A program made the translations under genes and the position numbers. From Eleginops maclovinus (taxonomy: Eukaryota > Chordata > Actinopteri > Perciformes > Eleginopidae): 64,000 nucleotides of DNA. The first letter of the stretch is position 1, and every line of letters begins with the position of its first letter. Under the pieces are notes generated by a model that worked only from the letters and a program-made list of their open reading frames with translations, did not search any database and was not told where the DNA came from. This document shows positions 37,854-51,839 of the stretch, piece by piece. Location of the stretch: NCBI RefSeq assembly GCF_036324505.1, contig NC_086366.1, positions 12,335,927 to 12,399,926 on the forward strand, written 5' to 3'.

Positions 37854-40800
37854 TGAGCGTCTAAAACTATGAAGGTTGTAAGAACTGCGTTATTTTAATC
37901 ATGTCAAAGCTCATAAAAAGAAAGATGTAAACGAGATTGTTAAATATGACTGTAGCTACACAGGGTTCAGCAGTGGTTAAACATAATACCATGAGAAGAC
38001 TTTCTTCTATGGAAGCATAAATGCACAGAGACAAATTATCTCTTAATATAGGCAGCCCACCACTTTGATGCCACTCGCTGTAAGTAAATGTATTCATACC
38101 TGTTTACTGCACCCTAGGGCAAGTGAAATGGAAACACTTGTTTATATTTCTTCTAACCAGTCTACTTGGGATACAGCATCAACATTTGGAGGGCATGCAC
38201 AGACAGAACAGCAACAAGGTGATCTCCATCCTCGACAGGTGAAAAGTACAACATAACCTCTATAGAGCACTCCCCACTGACCTAATCGCCAATCAACAAA
38301 CAGCCTACAGCTTTGAGTTGCACTTTTACATCTGTCAAGATCTACCTGGATTCAATGGGTCAACAATAAGGTCAAACTGCTGTTCCAACTTGCCCTTTAT
38401 CTGGTTGTGAGTTAAGCTTTTTCTTCTTCACACATTTCCTGCATTGAACAGAGTTGCCACGTGTTCATTGTGCATTAGGAGGAAAGGTGAGCTGCAGCAA
38501 CAAAGGACACACAGATACACAACAAGTAGTAGTGGACACCAATGAGTGGTTAAACACCAAACTCTGTGGTCAAAGGTGAAGGTTGTTGCAACTGTCCATG
38601 TGAGAAAAATGTGTTGACATCACCACTCCAGAATACCACCCCGCTTTCTGTACATCCGCCAATCATGCCGTCTTTACAATTGAGACACTCCAGAGAGATA
38701 CTGAAAAGCACCCACATGTAACAATATTGCTCAGAGAATCTTAGAATTGTGTCACGTAAAAGCTGGATGCTTCTCCCATGACAGCAGACTGGGGATGTTT
38801 TGTTCCTTAGAAATCACCTGCAGCAGCAAGATTCAGGGCCATGTTTAGATATAGCCGCAGGAATAACACCGAATGAATGAATTACACTGTTATATGCACA
38901 AGTATAAAAGCACATTTTCTATATGCTGTCACTAATGCAATTTGCATACCATATGTTGTGTAATGATAAAAAATGTAATCAGTATTGTTCAAGAGGAACT
39001 CAATGATGTGGTACCCACAATCCACACTCTATTATATGTGACAAGAATAGTAACGTAGTCCATTTGGATATTGGTGTAGTAATGCAGCCAATGAGGGGTA
39101 TACATTTTTCATAAGCAACCTGAAACAAACATAAAGCTACAGTATTCCGAATATGTATTGGCATTTTGCTATTCTCCAACAGTACGGCCAAATCACTGTT
39201 GTTATCTTGCACATCAGGAGAGTGTCCTTGCTGACACAAAATGCAAACATCTGACAAAGACATGCAGTCGTTCAATAAGACAGAGAAAGAGTCATTAAGT
39301 ACATCAAAATATGTCAAGATGCAGCAGAAACAGGGATTGTTTTTTTATGAGATGCATTTTTGCTGACTTGTCGAGCACTGGTGCCCAATTTATCCACAAG
39401 GCAGCTTGGCCAGAGACAGTTTAGTCAGCGATTTGGTTGTGTAATGCTAGTAGTGGCTAACTGATCCGCTAGTTTCAACTGAGATGAAGAGCAGGTCTGC
39501 TTAACTCACTACCTCCATAAATACTTGTGCCTCTAACTTGTAGTCTTGATCCCCAACAGATGATGACACGTGTTTTGTCACTGGAGGCAATTTATGAGAC
39601 TTCGCTCAGCTCCCTCAAACAGGCGCCACAAAATTATATTCATTCAACATGTTCACATGTGTACGATTACTCCCATAATCTGTGAACAGACAGTGAAATA
39701 AAAAGTCAGTGTTCTCTTTTTAGTTGTTAAGAAATGATGCCCAAGGTACTGTGTGAGAATAAATTGATGTGCACTTAACTCTGTGCTTGACAGGATAAAA
39801 GGTTAATGTGCACACAAAAGTCATGATTTTGAAATCCCTGACAAATCAAAATATATTTCATTCAAACGAAATAGAGAAAATATAAATCTTTATTGTCAAG
39901 CAGTTAAACCTCCTTCTCCTCTTATAATATTAACAGTTTATTGACATTTTGGGATATTTGACATTAATATGTTACTGACCACTGGATGGTTTATGACAAA
40001 TAGGCTTCCTCCTCGCGGGAAACTCTTGCTCAGATAATCGTTATGCTGACTGAACTGATTTTATTATTTTATTGATTTCTTTTCATGTATGGCTGGTGTG
40101 GTTCTGCTACCCTTGAGACCTTTGAACCTCATGGGAGGTAGCCTATCATCTTAGGGGATTAATTTCCTCGGGCTACACTAAAGAAAATGGCTAACAGGAA
40201 AGCTTTTATATCTTTTTATATTGCCTATTACTTTTATATTGTCTTTGTGTTGTTTGGTGTCGTTCGTGGTGTCTATTGATTGCTGAAATCTATGTTTGAA
40301 AAAAAGCTTTGTTGATCAAATTCAGAGCAGCCGTGTTACACTGAGTCGGTTTCAAAACCAGTGCCTATAGGAAATTGAAGCTCATACAGAATTAGATTTA
40401 AACTTTAATTCATTTGAACCCTGAAGTCAGAAGATGTTTGAATAACAGTTTAATTGTTGATTCAATAAACAACACACACTTCCAATTTAATAAGCAAGCC
40501 AAAAGTTAAAAAGTACTGAATAGATGGAGCTGTTGCTTTCTGTTTTCCCACACTCCCCATCAGCAGATATGAAAAGAAACAATTCATACATTATGGAATT
40601 GCTCAAACAGTGAAAAGACAAAGGCAATGTCTATTATACAAAAGCTCAGTGTAAAACAGTTGTAGGACGGGTGCCTAAATGGCTACCTAACAGGACTGAT
40701 TTGATGTTCAGAGTTGCAGCCAAAAACTTCTATTCTATATGGACATATCTAATGTCCCATTTCAGGCTGAGTGTTAGAAGTGTGCATCTCCTAATGTTAA

Positions 40801-43800
40801 AAAGGTCGCTAATGGGGCATTAAAAAAAGACCCTTAAGAGTAGCTGGAAATCTGACTTGTATCACATTGACAGCTGCAGAGCATTTGCTGGGGCACAATA
40901 TGCCTGTGTATGCTTAACTATTGGAATGCAGGTGTATAGAACTAGATGTAAAAATCCCCCAAAATAAACATGTTGCATTCAAGCCATGCCATCCCAAAAT
41001 CTGCCAATGTCTCTCAGCCATCTGTCATTGGTGAAGGAGATCTCTGCATGCCTTGATTTATGTTTGCATGGCAACGTCTGACTTGAATCTAACCATATTT
41101 GAGCGAGAGCCATTTGGTAAATAAGCAGCACACTGGCACTGCAATAGGCATTATTGACAGAAGCCTTAAATCCCCAGGAGTTGCAGCAATGTGTGCGTGG
41201 GAATGGGATGTGATGCTGAAATGGCAGGACAAGGGTACAGTCACCTCACTATGATTCGATCGAGGGAGCGTAATGCAACTCACAATGGATGACACATTTA
41301 TGCTGAAGTCAGAGAGTGGGTGCATCCCTACTGGCTTATTGATTGAAGTAAGCTGGCAAGGTGCACTAACAGGGAATAAAATGCTCTGACAAATCAAAAC
41401 ATGGATAGTCAGCAATTTCCCTTATTAGCATTCAAAGCATTTTTCTATTGACAGCTGTTTTGGCATGGGTTTCCATATTCATTTGTCAACCTGAGAGGTT
41501 CCTCAGAGTACTGGTGTGAACTCTGCAAACCAAAATAAAGGAGTACGAAGAGTGAATATCTCCAAATATACTGACAGTCGGATTGTGAGAGTCAAAGGCA
41601 CTGAAAACCCTTTTTTTCTCTTCCAATTAGCTTCTAACGATGAGTGATGGGGTTGCATTTACACAAGATTACAGTTTCAATTACTTCACATGAAAGATGT
41701 TCTTTATTTCTCCACTCACGTGTCTGAAGTGGCTGTGATTTAGAAACGTTGAATAAAAATGTGATGTAGTTTGCTAATGATGCCAGGCCACTGACAAATC
41801 AAATGTTGATCAACCCACACATACTCAATCCTGGTGATGTGTTTTGGACTGGCAAAAAAAAATAATGATTTTGTTAACTTTTGCTTATATAGAAGTGAAT
41901 ATTTAAAGTTACAGAGAAATACGTCAATTTTGAAATCTTCAGAGGCTTTGATGCACCGTTAAAGTCTCATTGTTGTGCCCATTTGTATGTTATTGTTTGT
42001 TGTTTGTGAGCACTGGATGGCGCAATGGGCCACAGAGTATTGAGGTGACCTCACTGGCACAGGTGAGGCTGTGTGAGCAAACAGTTTTCGATGGTGTTGC
42101 AAACACACGCTGTTTTGGTTTAATAAATGGCATTAATAGCAAGAACGTCGTGGTCGTAATTGAGCAAACAAAAAAAATCACAGTATCAATTCATGGTGAT
42201 ATTGAGTGGCAATAGTCACCACACTCATGTTGCCATAAAGTTTGCTAAAATGCAATGAAGTTCTTTGTTTTGTTGTTGTATGAAGTTTTGAACCTTTTGG
42301 TGCAAATGCATGTCAATTCTGAAGTGCAATATACACACAGAAGTTTCCAACCTTTATTGAGCATCCACTTCTAGGGGATTACATTGTAGCGGGAAGAGAG
42401 TTGAGGAGTTCAGTATGTGAAGCGGCACCTAAGTGAAGCATATTTGTCATATTTATTAGATTATAATATTGGTGCATGATCAAACAAAAATGATGCCAAG
42501 CAGCAGTGTGAAGCACAGATGGCAGATCAGCTTTCCCTCACACAGTGCCTTGACAGGGGGATAAAAACCACAACATGTATCTGCTGGCATACACATATGG
42601 ACACACACATAATCACATGTACATATGTGTAAAGACCTTCATTTTCACTGATGCATGGAATGCGAACCCTTCACCTTGGCAGCAGCTTGTGTTAGAGATT
42701 GATTCACAACTTGTGGTTCAACACCTCTGTTTCCCCTGTGAGCCGATGCAGTTTCAGACTCTGCAAGGTTGGCTGCTAAATATTCATTGCTCTGAATCGG
42801 TCCACTGCTGCACTGGTGCAGGTGTTTTGGCTCGATGTCAGCGTGCACACAAACATACTCCTACCACGTCACCTTACACCCCCAAAGGTCCTCTAGTATT
42901 GTGCATTGTGTGACCAAGTGGTGCTGTTCATTCTGCATCCGCTAACAGGATAGATCCCCGTCCTCCCGCAGACCGACAGCAGGCTAATGGCTCTGGCTCT
43001 TTTCCAGTGACCAGAGAGAGATGGGAAGACATAACATGATGGATGAGAGAAAAAGAGAGAGTGGGTAATAAGCAGTGAAGAAGGGTAGAGTGACATCAAT
43101 CTGGAGCAGCTACAACTCCTTTTCCATGTTAGTGTCACAACTAAGCCTATCCAATCCATAATTTTATGTGACAGTTTTGAAAGCAATCATACAATTATAT
43201 GCCATCTGGATGTGGATTGCATGTGCTACAGTGGATATGCCCCTTTGTAGAAAAGCCGCCGTTGAGTGCCTGATGGGGAAACCCAGGGTTACGTGCTTTG
43301 TTTGGATGATTTCGTCATTCGTAGCAAACCATTACACAGAGACACAGAATAGCTGTATTGCACTCAGCTTAGGAGAATGGGCACTTAAGTGTTTTCTCTT
43401 ACTCATTCCAAGCAGGAAAAATGAGCAATAAGGACAGGTTGGAGATATTTAAGTGACAGTAATAGTTTGAGGAAGGACTCAAAATCACCGCTTGCTAGGC
43501 ATTTGGCTGGCAATTAAGGGGTCAGACCTGAATTGGTACATAAACACGAAACCCTCAGAACTGCTTGTGTGATAAGGCAAGATCAAATGCAGATCTCTTG
43601 GAAAATAGCAAAGTAAATGAAGCATGCTTATTCTGTCCACCTTCTATCACCAAGATGAAGCATCCATTTCCTTATCCGCCCTTTCCGGGAATAATTTATC
43701 TGTCAGAGTATGACTCAAAACCGTGCATCTTTGACCTGAAATAAGGAAAGTCAGATTGAATTTGTAAAGATTCAACTGCAGGCTAACAGACACACACACA

Positions 43801-46800
43801 ACATCCTGTCTTATCTCCATTTCCCTCCGCTCAGGAGTAATCTGGTCCATGTGTCAATCACCCGTCCTGACTTTATTAGGGGTTAAATAGCTCTCTTCCT
43901 TTTAGAATTGACTACATATTGGCAGAGTGTATTTTTGTAATCAGCAGACCACATCATAGCCCCTGGCACACTGGGACTGTCAGTGCATGACCTCTATAAA
44001 CAGGGGGGAAGAGAACGACCATTTCAGATCAGCTATTAACTAAATAAGCTGTCTCTCGAGAACAGGCGCGCCTGCTGGGAAAGAGGAAAATGAAGTGAAG
44101 GCTATTATTCCAGTAGGTCAAAATACCTTAGCACTTGACAAAAGCCCATATGCTGTAAAAGCTCTTTTGAGAGACAGAAGCCCCTTTATCCTATGTCCAA
44201 GGTGAAGATGTGATACAGGAGTGAAGAAGCGCCACCACTTAATAGGTGCCCTTCCTTTACTCCCCCCCACCGCCAGATAGTGCCCTTGTGAACCAGTTTA
44301 GGGGGATTAGCAGGGCCCTTGACTGGAGTCATTCTCTGCAGAACCCCAGGGCAAACTTCTGCTCCAGTAGGTCTTGAGAGACAGCTCACCTTCAGGCCTT
44401 ACCAGGGATTAATTGCGTCCACTGAATCTGTGCCCTTTTCAAAATCCAGTAGGGTGCTGTCAGATGAGTTAAAGCGGACAGCAAAAGACGCTCTTGGATG
44501 TTTCAAGACTAGTTTTAGGCCTCCAGCCTGTAGTGAGAATAGCAACAGACAACCAAACAAAAGAGTCATTTTCAATTCCAATCAGGTTTTGTTGTTATCC
44601 TCCTTCTGGCTTCTTTCCTTCATCAGGTGGATTCCTTCCTTCCTGATGTTGACATTAGCATTGGAGCATTATCGATCAGCACTCACCAGAAGCATGCCAG
44701 GTAGATTAAATCACCTGACCCCTGCTTGGTCTCTCAGCGTCCTTTAAGGAATTTCAGACAGGTGCGCATTGCCCGTCCCCATTGCCTCCACCAAGAAGTT
44801 GTGTTTTTCTAAGATTGAGATGCAGCTAGAGCCGCGATGTGACGCTAGCCCTCCCTTACATCCCCTCTGGATAACCGACACACTGCAACAACAGTTCAAA
44901 CACAGCAGGCACTGGTATTGAAACGAATAAATGTATTAAATACATCATCTATAACTTCTAAATGGTTCTTCAATTTTTGTAACACTAGGTTTGTTTTGAA
45001 AGCCCTATGTAGCGATGTTCACACTAATATTTGATTTATTTTGAAAGCTGAAATGTAATCAGAATAAGAGAGTTTAAGAAAAAAAGTAAGATTAGATTGT
45101 GGTCAGTTGAAATCTCTGGATGCCTTACAAATTAGATTCTGGTCTTTTGAAGAGCTAAACCTGGAACAAAATGTATTTTGCTCCCTTACATCTACATATT
45201 GAAGTTTATTCCCTTCTTTCCAATTCACTGCTTACAAATACTGTCAATGTTAAACAAACCTGTTCAGCTTCAAAGCTCATGTTAAATGCATGCTCATGCT
45301 TAAAACATAAACCCAGCTAGCGGTGGGGCATCTGTGACGCATTAGAGGACAGCTAGTTGTAATTATGGATGTGGGTTATAAAGAATACAGCAAAAACCTG
45401 TTTATAATGTACATGCTCACCAAGAATAATTACACAATCACAGAGGCCATGTTCGCCCCATGAAAGAGAGGAACACTCATGAATGACTCACACTTTACCG
45501 ACTCAAAACTTTGGCTGTATTAGGAAAACATTTAAAAAGAGAGGATGCTACAACCTCCTTTCAATATTTATGGAACAATTATATAATCTTTCAGCTTCAC
45601 CATTTTAAATCCATGGTTAGCTGATATACAGAAATAGCAGCTTAAAACTGTTTTGGGATGTCTGATGCCTCCATTTTCAGTGGTTGGACACGGAGCAACT
45701 ACTGTAAGTCCTCCACAACCACATGTAGCTCTTCATAGTACACAGTATGTTGCTGTTTTGTAGCTCCTGTAGCTAAAACAAATGATAAGAATGTTTATAT
45801 GCTGAGACTTTTATGAGACGATTGATAGAACATTTACCAAATAAACACAAGAGATCTTCTCATCTCACTCTCAGAAGGAAAGTGAATAAATGTCGAGACG
45901 CTTTTTTACTTTTTAAAAGACAGATGTAATTTCTGTCTTGTCTTTCTTTTTTAATTACTCTTTATTGTGTGAAGAACAAGGCTTCCATATTTTAAGGGTA
46001 TTTACTAACTAATCAATTTCTCTTCTTCACCAAATCCAGCATCAGGAGCAGTGAGGCAGTCTCCATTCATCGCTGTCACATGCTGTAACCGAGGAGCCTT
46101 CACATGCGCAGAGGACAACACAAAGCAGCTGACTCCAGCCATATGTCTATCGACCCGCACTTTGAACACCTCACTTTGTTTTAATTTCTAAACTGTGTTT
46201 CCCTGTCCTTTTTAGCCTCTGTTTTCATGCTTCCAGGCCCCCCACCGTCTGTCCAACCAACCCAGCAGGACAGGAACAGCAGCTGTGCACCTCGCCAGTG
46301 CTGGTCACCAAAATCAGCAAAAGCACGGCTGCCAAAAAGAGCCATTGATTGCTGCTGTGGCTGTGAGCTACGTTAAGCCCGGTCCCAGGTCACAGCTCAA
46401 CAGCTCAACGCCTCTCTTTGGTTCCCTTTCACAGCAGACTAAACCGGGGAGCACAGTGGCAGCTGGCCCACCACAAGCTTTTTACCCAGATACTCCATCA
46501 AAGTGTGGTGTGGTAATTAGACAGGGTTAATGCCGAGCCACGTCACAGGTGCCTATTTATTAGGTTGATTATCAAGTGTCCCAGCAACATCCACTGAATA
46601 GGCATAGGTATCCTTCTCATTGTTTGGCATACATGACTCTGTGCTCTTTCAGAAGCACACATTTTAGCATATTCCTCCCATTTGAACGAGGCAGTTCATT
46701 CATCTCTCAGCTCCGGCTTAACACAACCGCTCTCTCCACATCTCGCCGGGCTCATTGTTGTGGTTGGGACAGTGATTACTCCGGAGAGGCCGTGGATTAA

Positions 46801-48218
46801 TCAGACTGTGGAGAGCGCATTGATCTTCAGTCCAATCCATCAGATATTGGCCTCTGCTCGATGGAGGGGGGAGAAGGGCAGCATGAAAATCCATCCCATA
46901 AGGTCAGGGGTACCAGTTTCGGAAACAGGTTATAATTGAGGAAATAGTGGTCCATAGAAACATAACATGTCCTTGTTTGAGAATGACATGCATTTGCCAG
47001 TTTGAAAGACTCTTAATGAAGTGATTATATTTTTATTTAAACACTTTAAATACTTGAAGTGTATTCTAACATTTCCTTTATGCAAATGTTTACATCATAG
47101 CTGGGAGAGAAAGACACATTTTTGTTGCAGTAACAAAAACCTTCCCTTCCTCCCTCCTTTAAAATAATATAGCCAAAGCCATAAATCACCATCAGAATAG
47201 TTTATTTGTTATAATCCAACCTTTCCATTTTTAGGAAGAGTGGAATTTATTCTCTTGGTTTTTTTTCTCCACAGTTTGTAATATAATAGTCTTTGATGAG
47301 CTGAACTAGACAGTGATTTCTTGCATTGGAAAACAACCCCGCTGTGACTCGGGTAGTAAAGCTACCCATATGCCATGGAGAATATAACTAATTATTTTCT
47401 TGTGTGATTTGAGTTTGACCTCACGCATTCTTGCTGATCCCACTTGTGATTGACTGTATATTGGCCTGAACAGAAGCTCAGGATGCTGCACATGAGCATC
47501 CCACTGCAAACACACGGATGAATATTGATGAACATTGCACCCCAGCAAACCTGTAAGAACAGGCAGACTGAATAGAGACGAAACCCATACTGTGCATGAT
47601 TTGCTGAGTGACAATTTTTTAACGCTGAATACATCTCTATGTAACAACAGCAGCTGTAGCCAACAGTCATGCAGCAACAAAAGAGTTTCAATGCTTTACA
47701 GTGGTGCATTGGCTGCAGATAGACAGGCTGGGTTGTAAACATATAACACCTAAAACATCAGAATACATTATCATATTGAGGGGAAATTATTTTTGGGACA
47801 GAGACAGGCACACATATGTGTATGTTTTTGAGTTTAAAGCTTGCAAAGCTGTTTTGGGAGATTCTCCTTGTTTCCTGTCACAGGTGAATTATTTAGTCAA
47901 GCTTCCATATCTTTGATTTAATCCCCACGTCAACAAACGTAATGATGCGCTCCACCAGAATCACCCGTGACTTTTTTCTGTGGTACACAGGCATCAGGTA
48001 AACACATCAAATCTCCAACTTGGATTTCAGTGTTCAATATGTAGTCCACATTTATGCAAATCAGTATCTGAAAACATGTGGGTGAATCCTTTCTGTTCTT
48101 ACTCATTACTATATTTAAAGGATGACACAACATTTACGGCGAAAACATCAATGCATCTATTTGCTTTTGACAATAGGATTCATTTTCCTGCCTGACTCAC
48201 AGCACTGTTGCATAGCAG

Positions 48219-48256
48219 AGGGGAGGAGGAGGAGGAGGAGGAGGTGGAGGAGGAAA
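48219..48256. repeat. (GGA)n trinucleotide repeat
   Basis: Purine-only GGA/GAG repeat with one T interruption. The poly-glutamate frame through it has no support as a gene. Confidence 0.9.
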
Positions 48257-49443
48257 ACTCGTCTCATCAGAGCTTGACACACACTGCCCTCCTGGAAAGC
48301 TCTGATGTGACTGACACCTCTCGCATCTTTGCCACTCCAATTAGCTCGGTGACAGGGGCATGTGGGAAAAAAAGACAATCATTTACCATCCCTTCCCCTG
48401 CCTCTGTCCTCTCACCATCCTCCCGGTGTGTTCATCCCACCCTGTCCCTCTCCGCTACCTTTCTTTTCCCTCTTAATTTTTCAACTCTTCTTCCTCTTTT
48501 CCCTTCCATTTTCCATTCATAGCTTGACAGGTTTCTCATTGTCTCTTCCAAGCATATCCTCCGTCTCCTTATCCATCCCCTCTTTCTCTGTTTCGCTGCA
48601 GCATGCCTACAGTTGGGGATGACGGGTAGAGAAAAAGAAGGAACATGTTACTCAGACTGTGAGGCGTCCTCCTGCTTTCCACTCAAACCCACTGAGCAAA
48701 ATCACTGTCAGGCATAGTACTGATGTAACTCCACTATTAAAGGTAGCAGTAAGCCAAAACATGCTCCACAGTCCTCTGTGGGATGCTCTTGACCACACCT
48801 TTGTTCAACTATGGAGGACGACTGGATGAATATTATTAGTCACTAGAGTAAAATGTTTGAGGTACTTAATATGCACCCTGGGTTATTTAAAACACTGATG
48901 TCACTGCAGGTTTCAGGGTGGGTCTGCCTGACTGGATGTTTAACGGTGAAAGTTTGCCACCTGCTGGTTATGATCATCACCTTCTCCGATGTCCTTCCTC
49001 AAAGCTCTCTGATGAGTCCCCTAGAAAATAATCTCCCCCTGCTGACAATTAGTGAGGCCAAATTTACACAAAAAGAATTTTAGTCCGTTAAGGTCAGGAA
49101 ATTCTCGACATCAGACTAACAGGATCCAATTAAAATGCACCGAAATGCCCATGCTGTCCAGAAACCCAGTTTACATTTCCAAATGGCTTCAGGCAAAATC
49201 ATGCTTAACATCTTTTGTTTCATCATTTTTGATCAGTCGCATACAATAGGTCATCTTTCAAATGCCTTAAGTTCAAGCCCTGTAGCCATGAACAATACGC
49301 TGAGTCTCTGCACACTGCAATGCAACACACAGTTACTTACGTTACAGACTAAATGCTGCTAAATAGCGACTGGTTCACTTGCACATAGTAGTCAACAAAA
49401 ACATTGAGTTTGCAATTTTAGCATATAGCGAAGGGAGTGTGGT

Positions 49444-49459
49444 AAAAAAAAAAAAAAAA
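49444..49459. repeat. A16 homopolymer
   Basis: Sixteen consecutive A. No retroposon body is recognised upstream. Confidence 0.95.
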
Positions 49460-49753
49460 GACTAAGGAGAAACAAAGACAGCACAGCTTTAGCACTGGAC
49501 ACAACAGAATAAGTGATTTAACACAACTTCCAGCATGTTAATTAATATGTTTAACCATAGCATTGTTTTTGTTTGTGTTAGACAGCTGTTTTCTGTTGGA
49601 ATGAACCCATTGTACACTTACTGCCGAATACTGAACTGCAGACAAAGTTGGCAACCAACTGCTAACAGCTGGTAAACAGTAGTGCTGCAGTTTGCAGCTT
49701 AAAAGCCAGATGTGTCTCTCATAGTTAACAGTCAGTGGAGCCCAAAACACAGA

Positions 49754-49773
49754 ATAATAATAATAATAATAAT
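49754..49773. repeat. (AAT)n trinucleotide repeat
   Basis: About six to seven perfect AAT units. Confidence 0.93.
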
Positions 49774-51110
49774 AGTAAATATATTATACTCATTACTGTT
49801 TGCGAACATGGTTCCCGTAAGGCTTTACTTTTTCTTCCTGCGACACCCAAGCGGCTAAATTAATCTCTTCCTGCAGGTTTAAATATAACGTTTTTAGACA
49901 AGTCAGGTAATTATATAGCTATTTTAAGCTTAATTAATGAATTTCGACCTATGACACCCTGTAAAAAGTGATTATATTTGGAGAGATTGCCCATATTAAA
50001 TCTTACACGAGGATGTATGGAGGTGACATCTCATCAGCAAGGCATAACAAGCACATACAGAGATGGTACCATCTGAGAAAACGTATGCTATGTGATACAG
50101 TTAACGACAATACATCAGCACATTATGACCAGTGGACATAGTTGAGTTGTATTATGCTGGCATACATCAATGCCTCTGATCAACAGGAACCATAACTCAG
50201 CAGGACAAATAGACTTTATAAGACCCTTGCTGATCCATCATGTCTAATGCTCAGGTGTCCTTGATCTTAATCTTAGTTTTTTAAGTAAAGAAAAGTGGTC
50301 ATTAATCATTTCTCCATTTCTGAAACGATCGCCAATAATAGCTGTAAAACTAAAATGTTTTACTGACCATCACTTTTGCTAGGGCGGGAATAAAATGTAA
50401 AGGGCAGAAAGAGTGTTTCAGCATGAAGGAGAGGCACTTTATCAGAGTTTCTCCACTGGAAGGAAACCCTCTAGAGACACCCAAAAGGGCACTTCAATCA
50501 CTTGAGGGCACCAGGGGTGTGGTTGCCCTTGCCAACCACCATGAGTCAACCATTGTTGTAGCAGCCTGACAATGTTGTCCTTTTAAATCTATTCTGAACC
50601 CCCACCCAAAAAAAACAGGTTAGATTTTCCTTTTTGAATGTGTCATGGCACCATTTATTTATTAAAGTTATGCATAACCTTCTGACTTGATCATTGTACA
50701 TATGTTGAACTTCATGACATTATTAGAACATCAGGCAGTCAGATAGCTAGCCGACAGCAGCGGAAAGAAGCAGCAGTTCTGTCATGAGCTGATGCAGAAA
50801 GAGCATGAGCGCTCCTTGTAGAAGAAGAGGGAACGGGGCGAAATACCCAAGAGATGAGGAAGCATGACATATAGAGTGTGGGGGGGATGAATAAGCATGA
50901 AAGCTACTGGGCTGGGAGAAAGAAAAAGAGAAGGATGACACCCATAAGTGTATACAGGGAAAAGAAGAGGGAGAATCACACGCAGAGGAGAAGAGGAGCA
51001 GACGAGAGGCGAAGTACCCCTCACAGTGAGGAGGAGGAGGCAGCACGACAATGCAACAGGACCAGATCAGAGCCTTCAGACTCTTCATTCTAGTTAACAC
51101 CACCTAGAAT

Positions 51111-51830
51111 CATAGGCGGCGCGTGAGGCTCAGGTTTGGGAAGGCTAACCAACTTTTTTACCTGACGCTGCCCGGAGGACAACGTTATTATGAAGGCTAC
51201 GCATACACACACCACATATATATGCGCTTTATAACTGAAATGCACGCTCAAAGTCTAGCGACAATAACCAACGACAATCTAACTGTGGTTTTGTAATGAA
51301 TAAATTAAATGCATACAAAGAGTGTTTAAGTCTACAGGCCAAAACATCACAGTCCAATAATATTGTAGCTGTGTAATCACCACAGAAATAGTGGATTTAC
51401 AAAATACTGTGGAGCAGAAACACCTATACAGATGTCAGCAGTTGAACAGTAGTATTATGTTGTTGTATCAGGCTGTAGTGCTGAACAAAGCTATTGTTTA
51501 TTGTTGCCATTGGCAACACGTGCATAATGAGACGTTTAGTGAACAGCGATTAATTGCAGTGTCAATCCTATGTCCTAATCAATCAGTATTTACTTTTCAG
51601 AGGGGATTAACACATTCTCAGAGGGGATTGACACAAACATGCCTGTGCCGGCACTTGCACGCCGTCAGGTCAATAGTATGATCCTGCAATATCGGAGGCT
51701 GCATAGCAGCGCTAATGTCAAAGACACATACATTATATTTTAATATATTTTAATTTATTTACCAGGATGCAGTGACAAAAATACTTGGGAAGGCTTAGCC
51801 TTCCCTAGCCTACAGTACCCGCCGCCCATG
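51111..51830. mobile_element. hAT-type non-autonomous DNA transposon, 720 bp
   Basis: The ends are inverted copies: the left end reads CATAGGCGGCGCG and the right end, reverse-complemented, CATGGGCGGCGGG, both followed at a short distance by GGGAAGGCTAA. The element is flanked by an exact 8-bp duplication, CCTAGAAT, at 51103-51110 and 51831-51838, the target-site length typical of hAT transposases. No transposase-like reading frame is present inside, so it is non-autonomous or decayed. It lies immediately past the 3' end of arhgef12 and carries minus-strand AATAAA/ATTAAA hexamers. Confidence 0.8.
51754..51759 (-). terminator. Candidate polyadenylation signal AATAAA for arhgef12
   Basis: Plus-strand TTTATT reads AATAAA on the minus strand, with two ATTAAA hexamers just upstream in the transcript direction (near 51,735-51,755). 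It lies about 800 nt past the stop codon and inside the hAT-type element. Use as a real cleavage signal is an inference. Confidence 0.3.
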
Positions 51831-51839
51831 CCTAGAATC

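Larger units (their letters stand above)
37854..51102. other. Non-coding, no gene seen
   Basis: AT-rich with simple repeats near 48,219, 49,444 and 49,754. The segment 46,060-46,900 is GC-richer and could contain conserved non-coding sequence. The minus-strand frame at 44399-44569 begins MTLLFGCLLLFSLQ like a signal peptide, but the following residues match nothing, and a CTACAG|GCTGG acceptor-like site interrupts it. The 50,880-51,060 segment is purine-rich. Confidence 0.6.

Noticed and set aside
44399..44569. Minus-strand ORF with signal-peptide-like start (MTLLFGCLLLFSLQ)
   Set aside because: No recognisable mature domain, and the hydrophobic part coincides with a pyrimidine-rich tract ending in CTACAG. 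I could not relate it to grik4 or any neighbour.
48208..48622. Plus-strand frames with poly-Glu and with Pro/Ser/Leu-rich residues
   Set aside because: They derive from a GGA repeat and a pyrimidine-rich tract; the two frames overlap and neither resembles a protein family.
50747..51103. 118-residue minus-strand ORF and the overlapping 89-residue frame
   Set aside because: Purine-rich plus-strand sequence opens several frames at once; composition is low-complexity.
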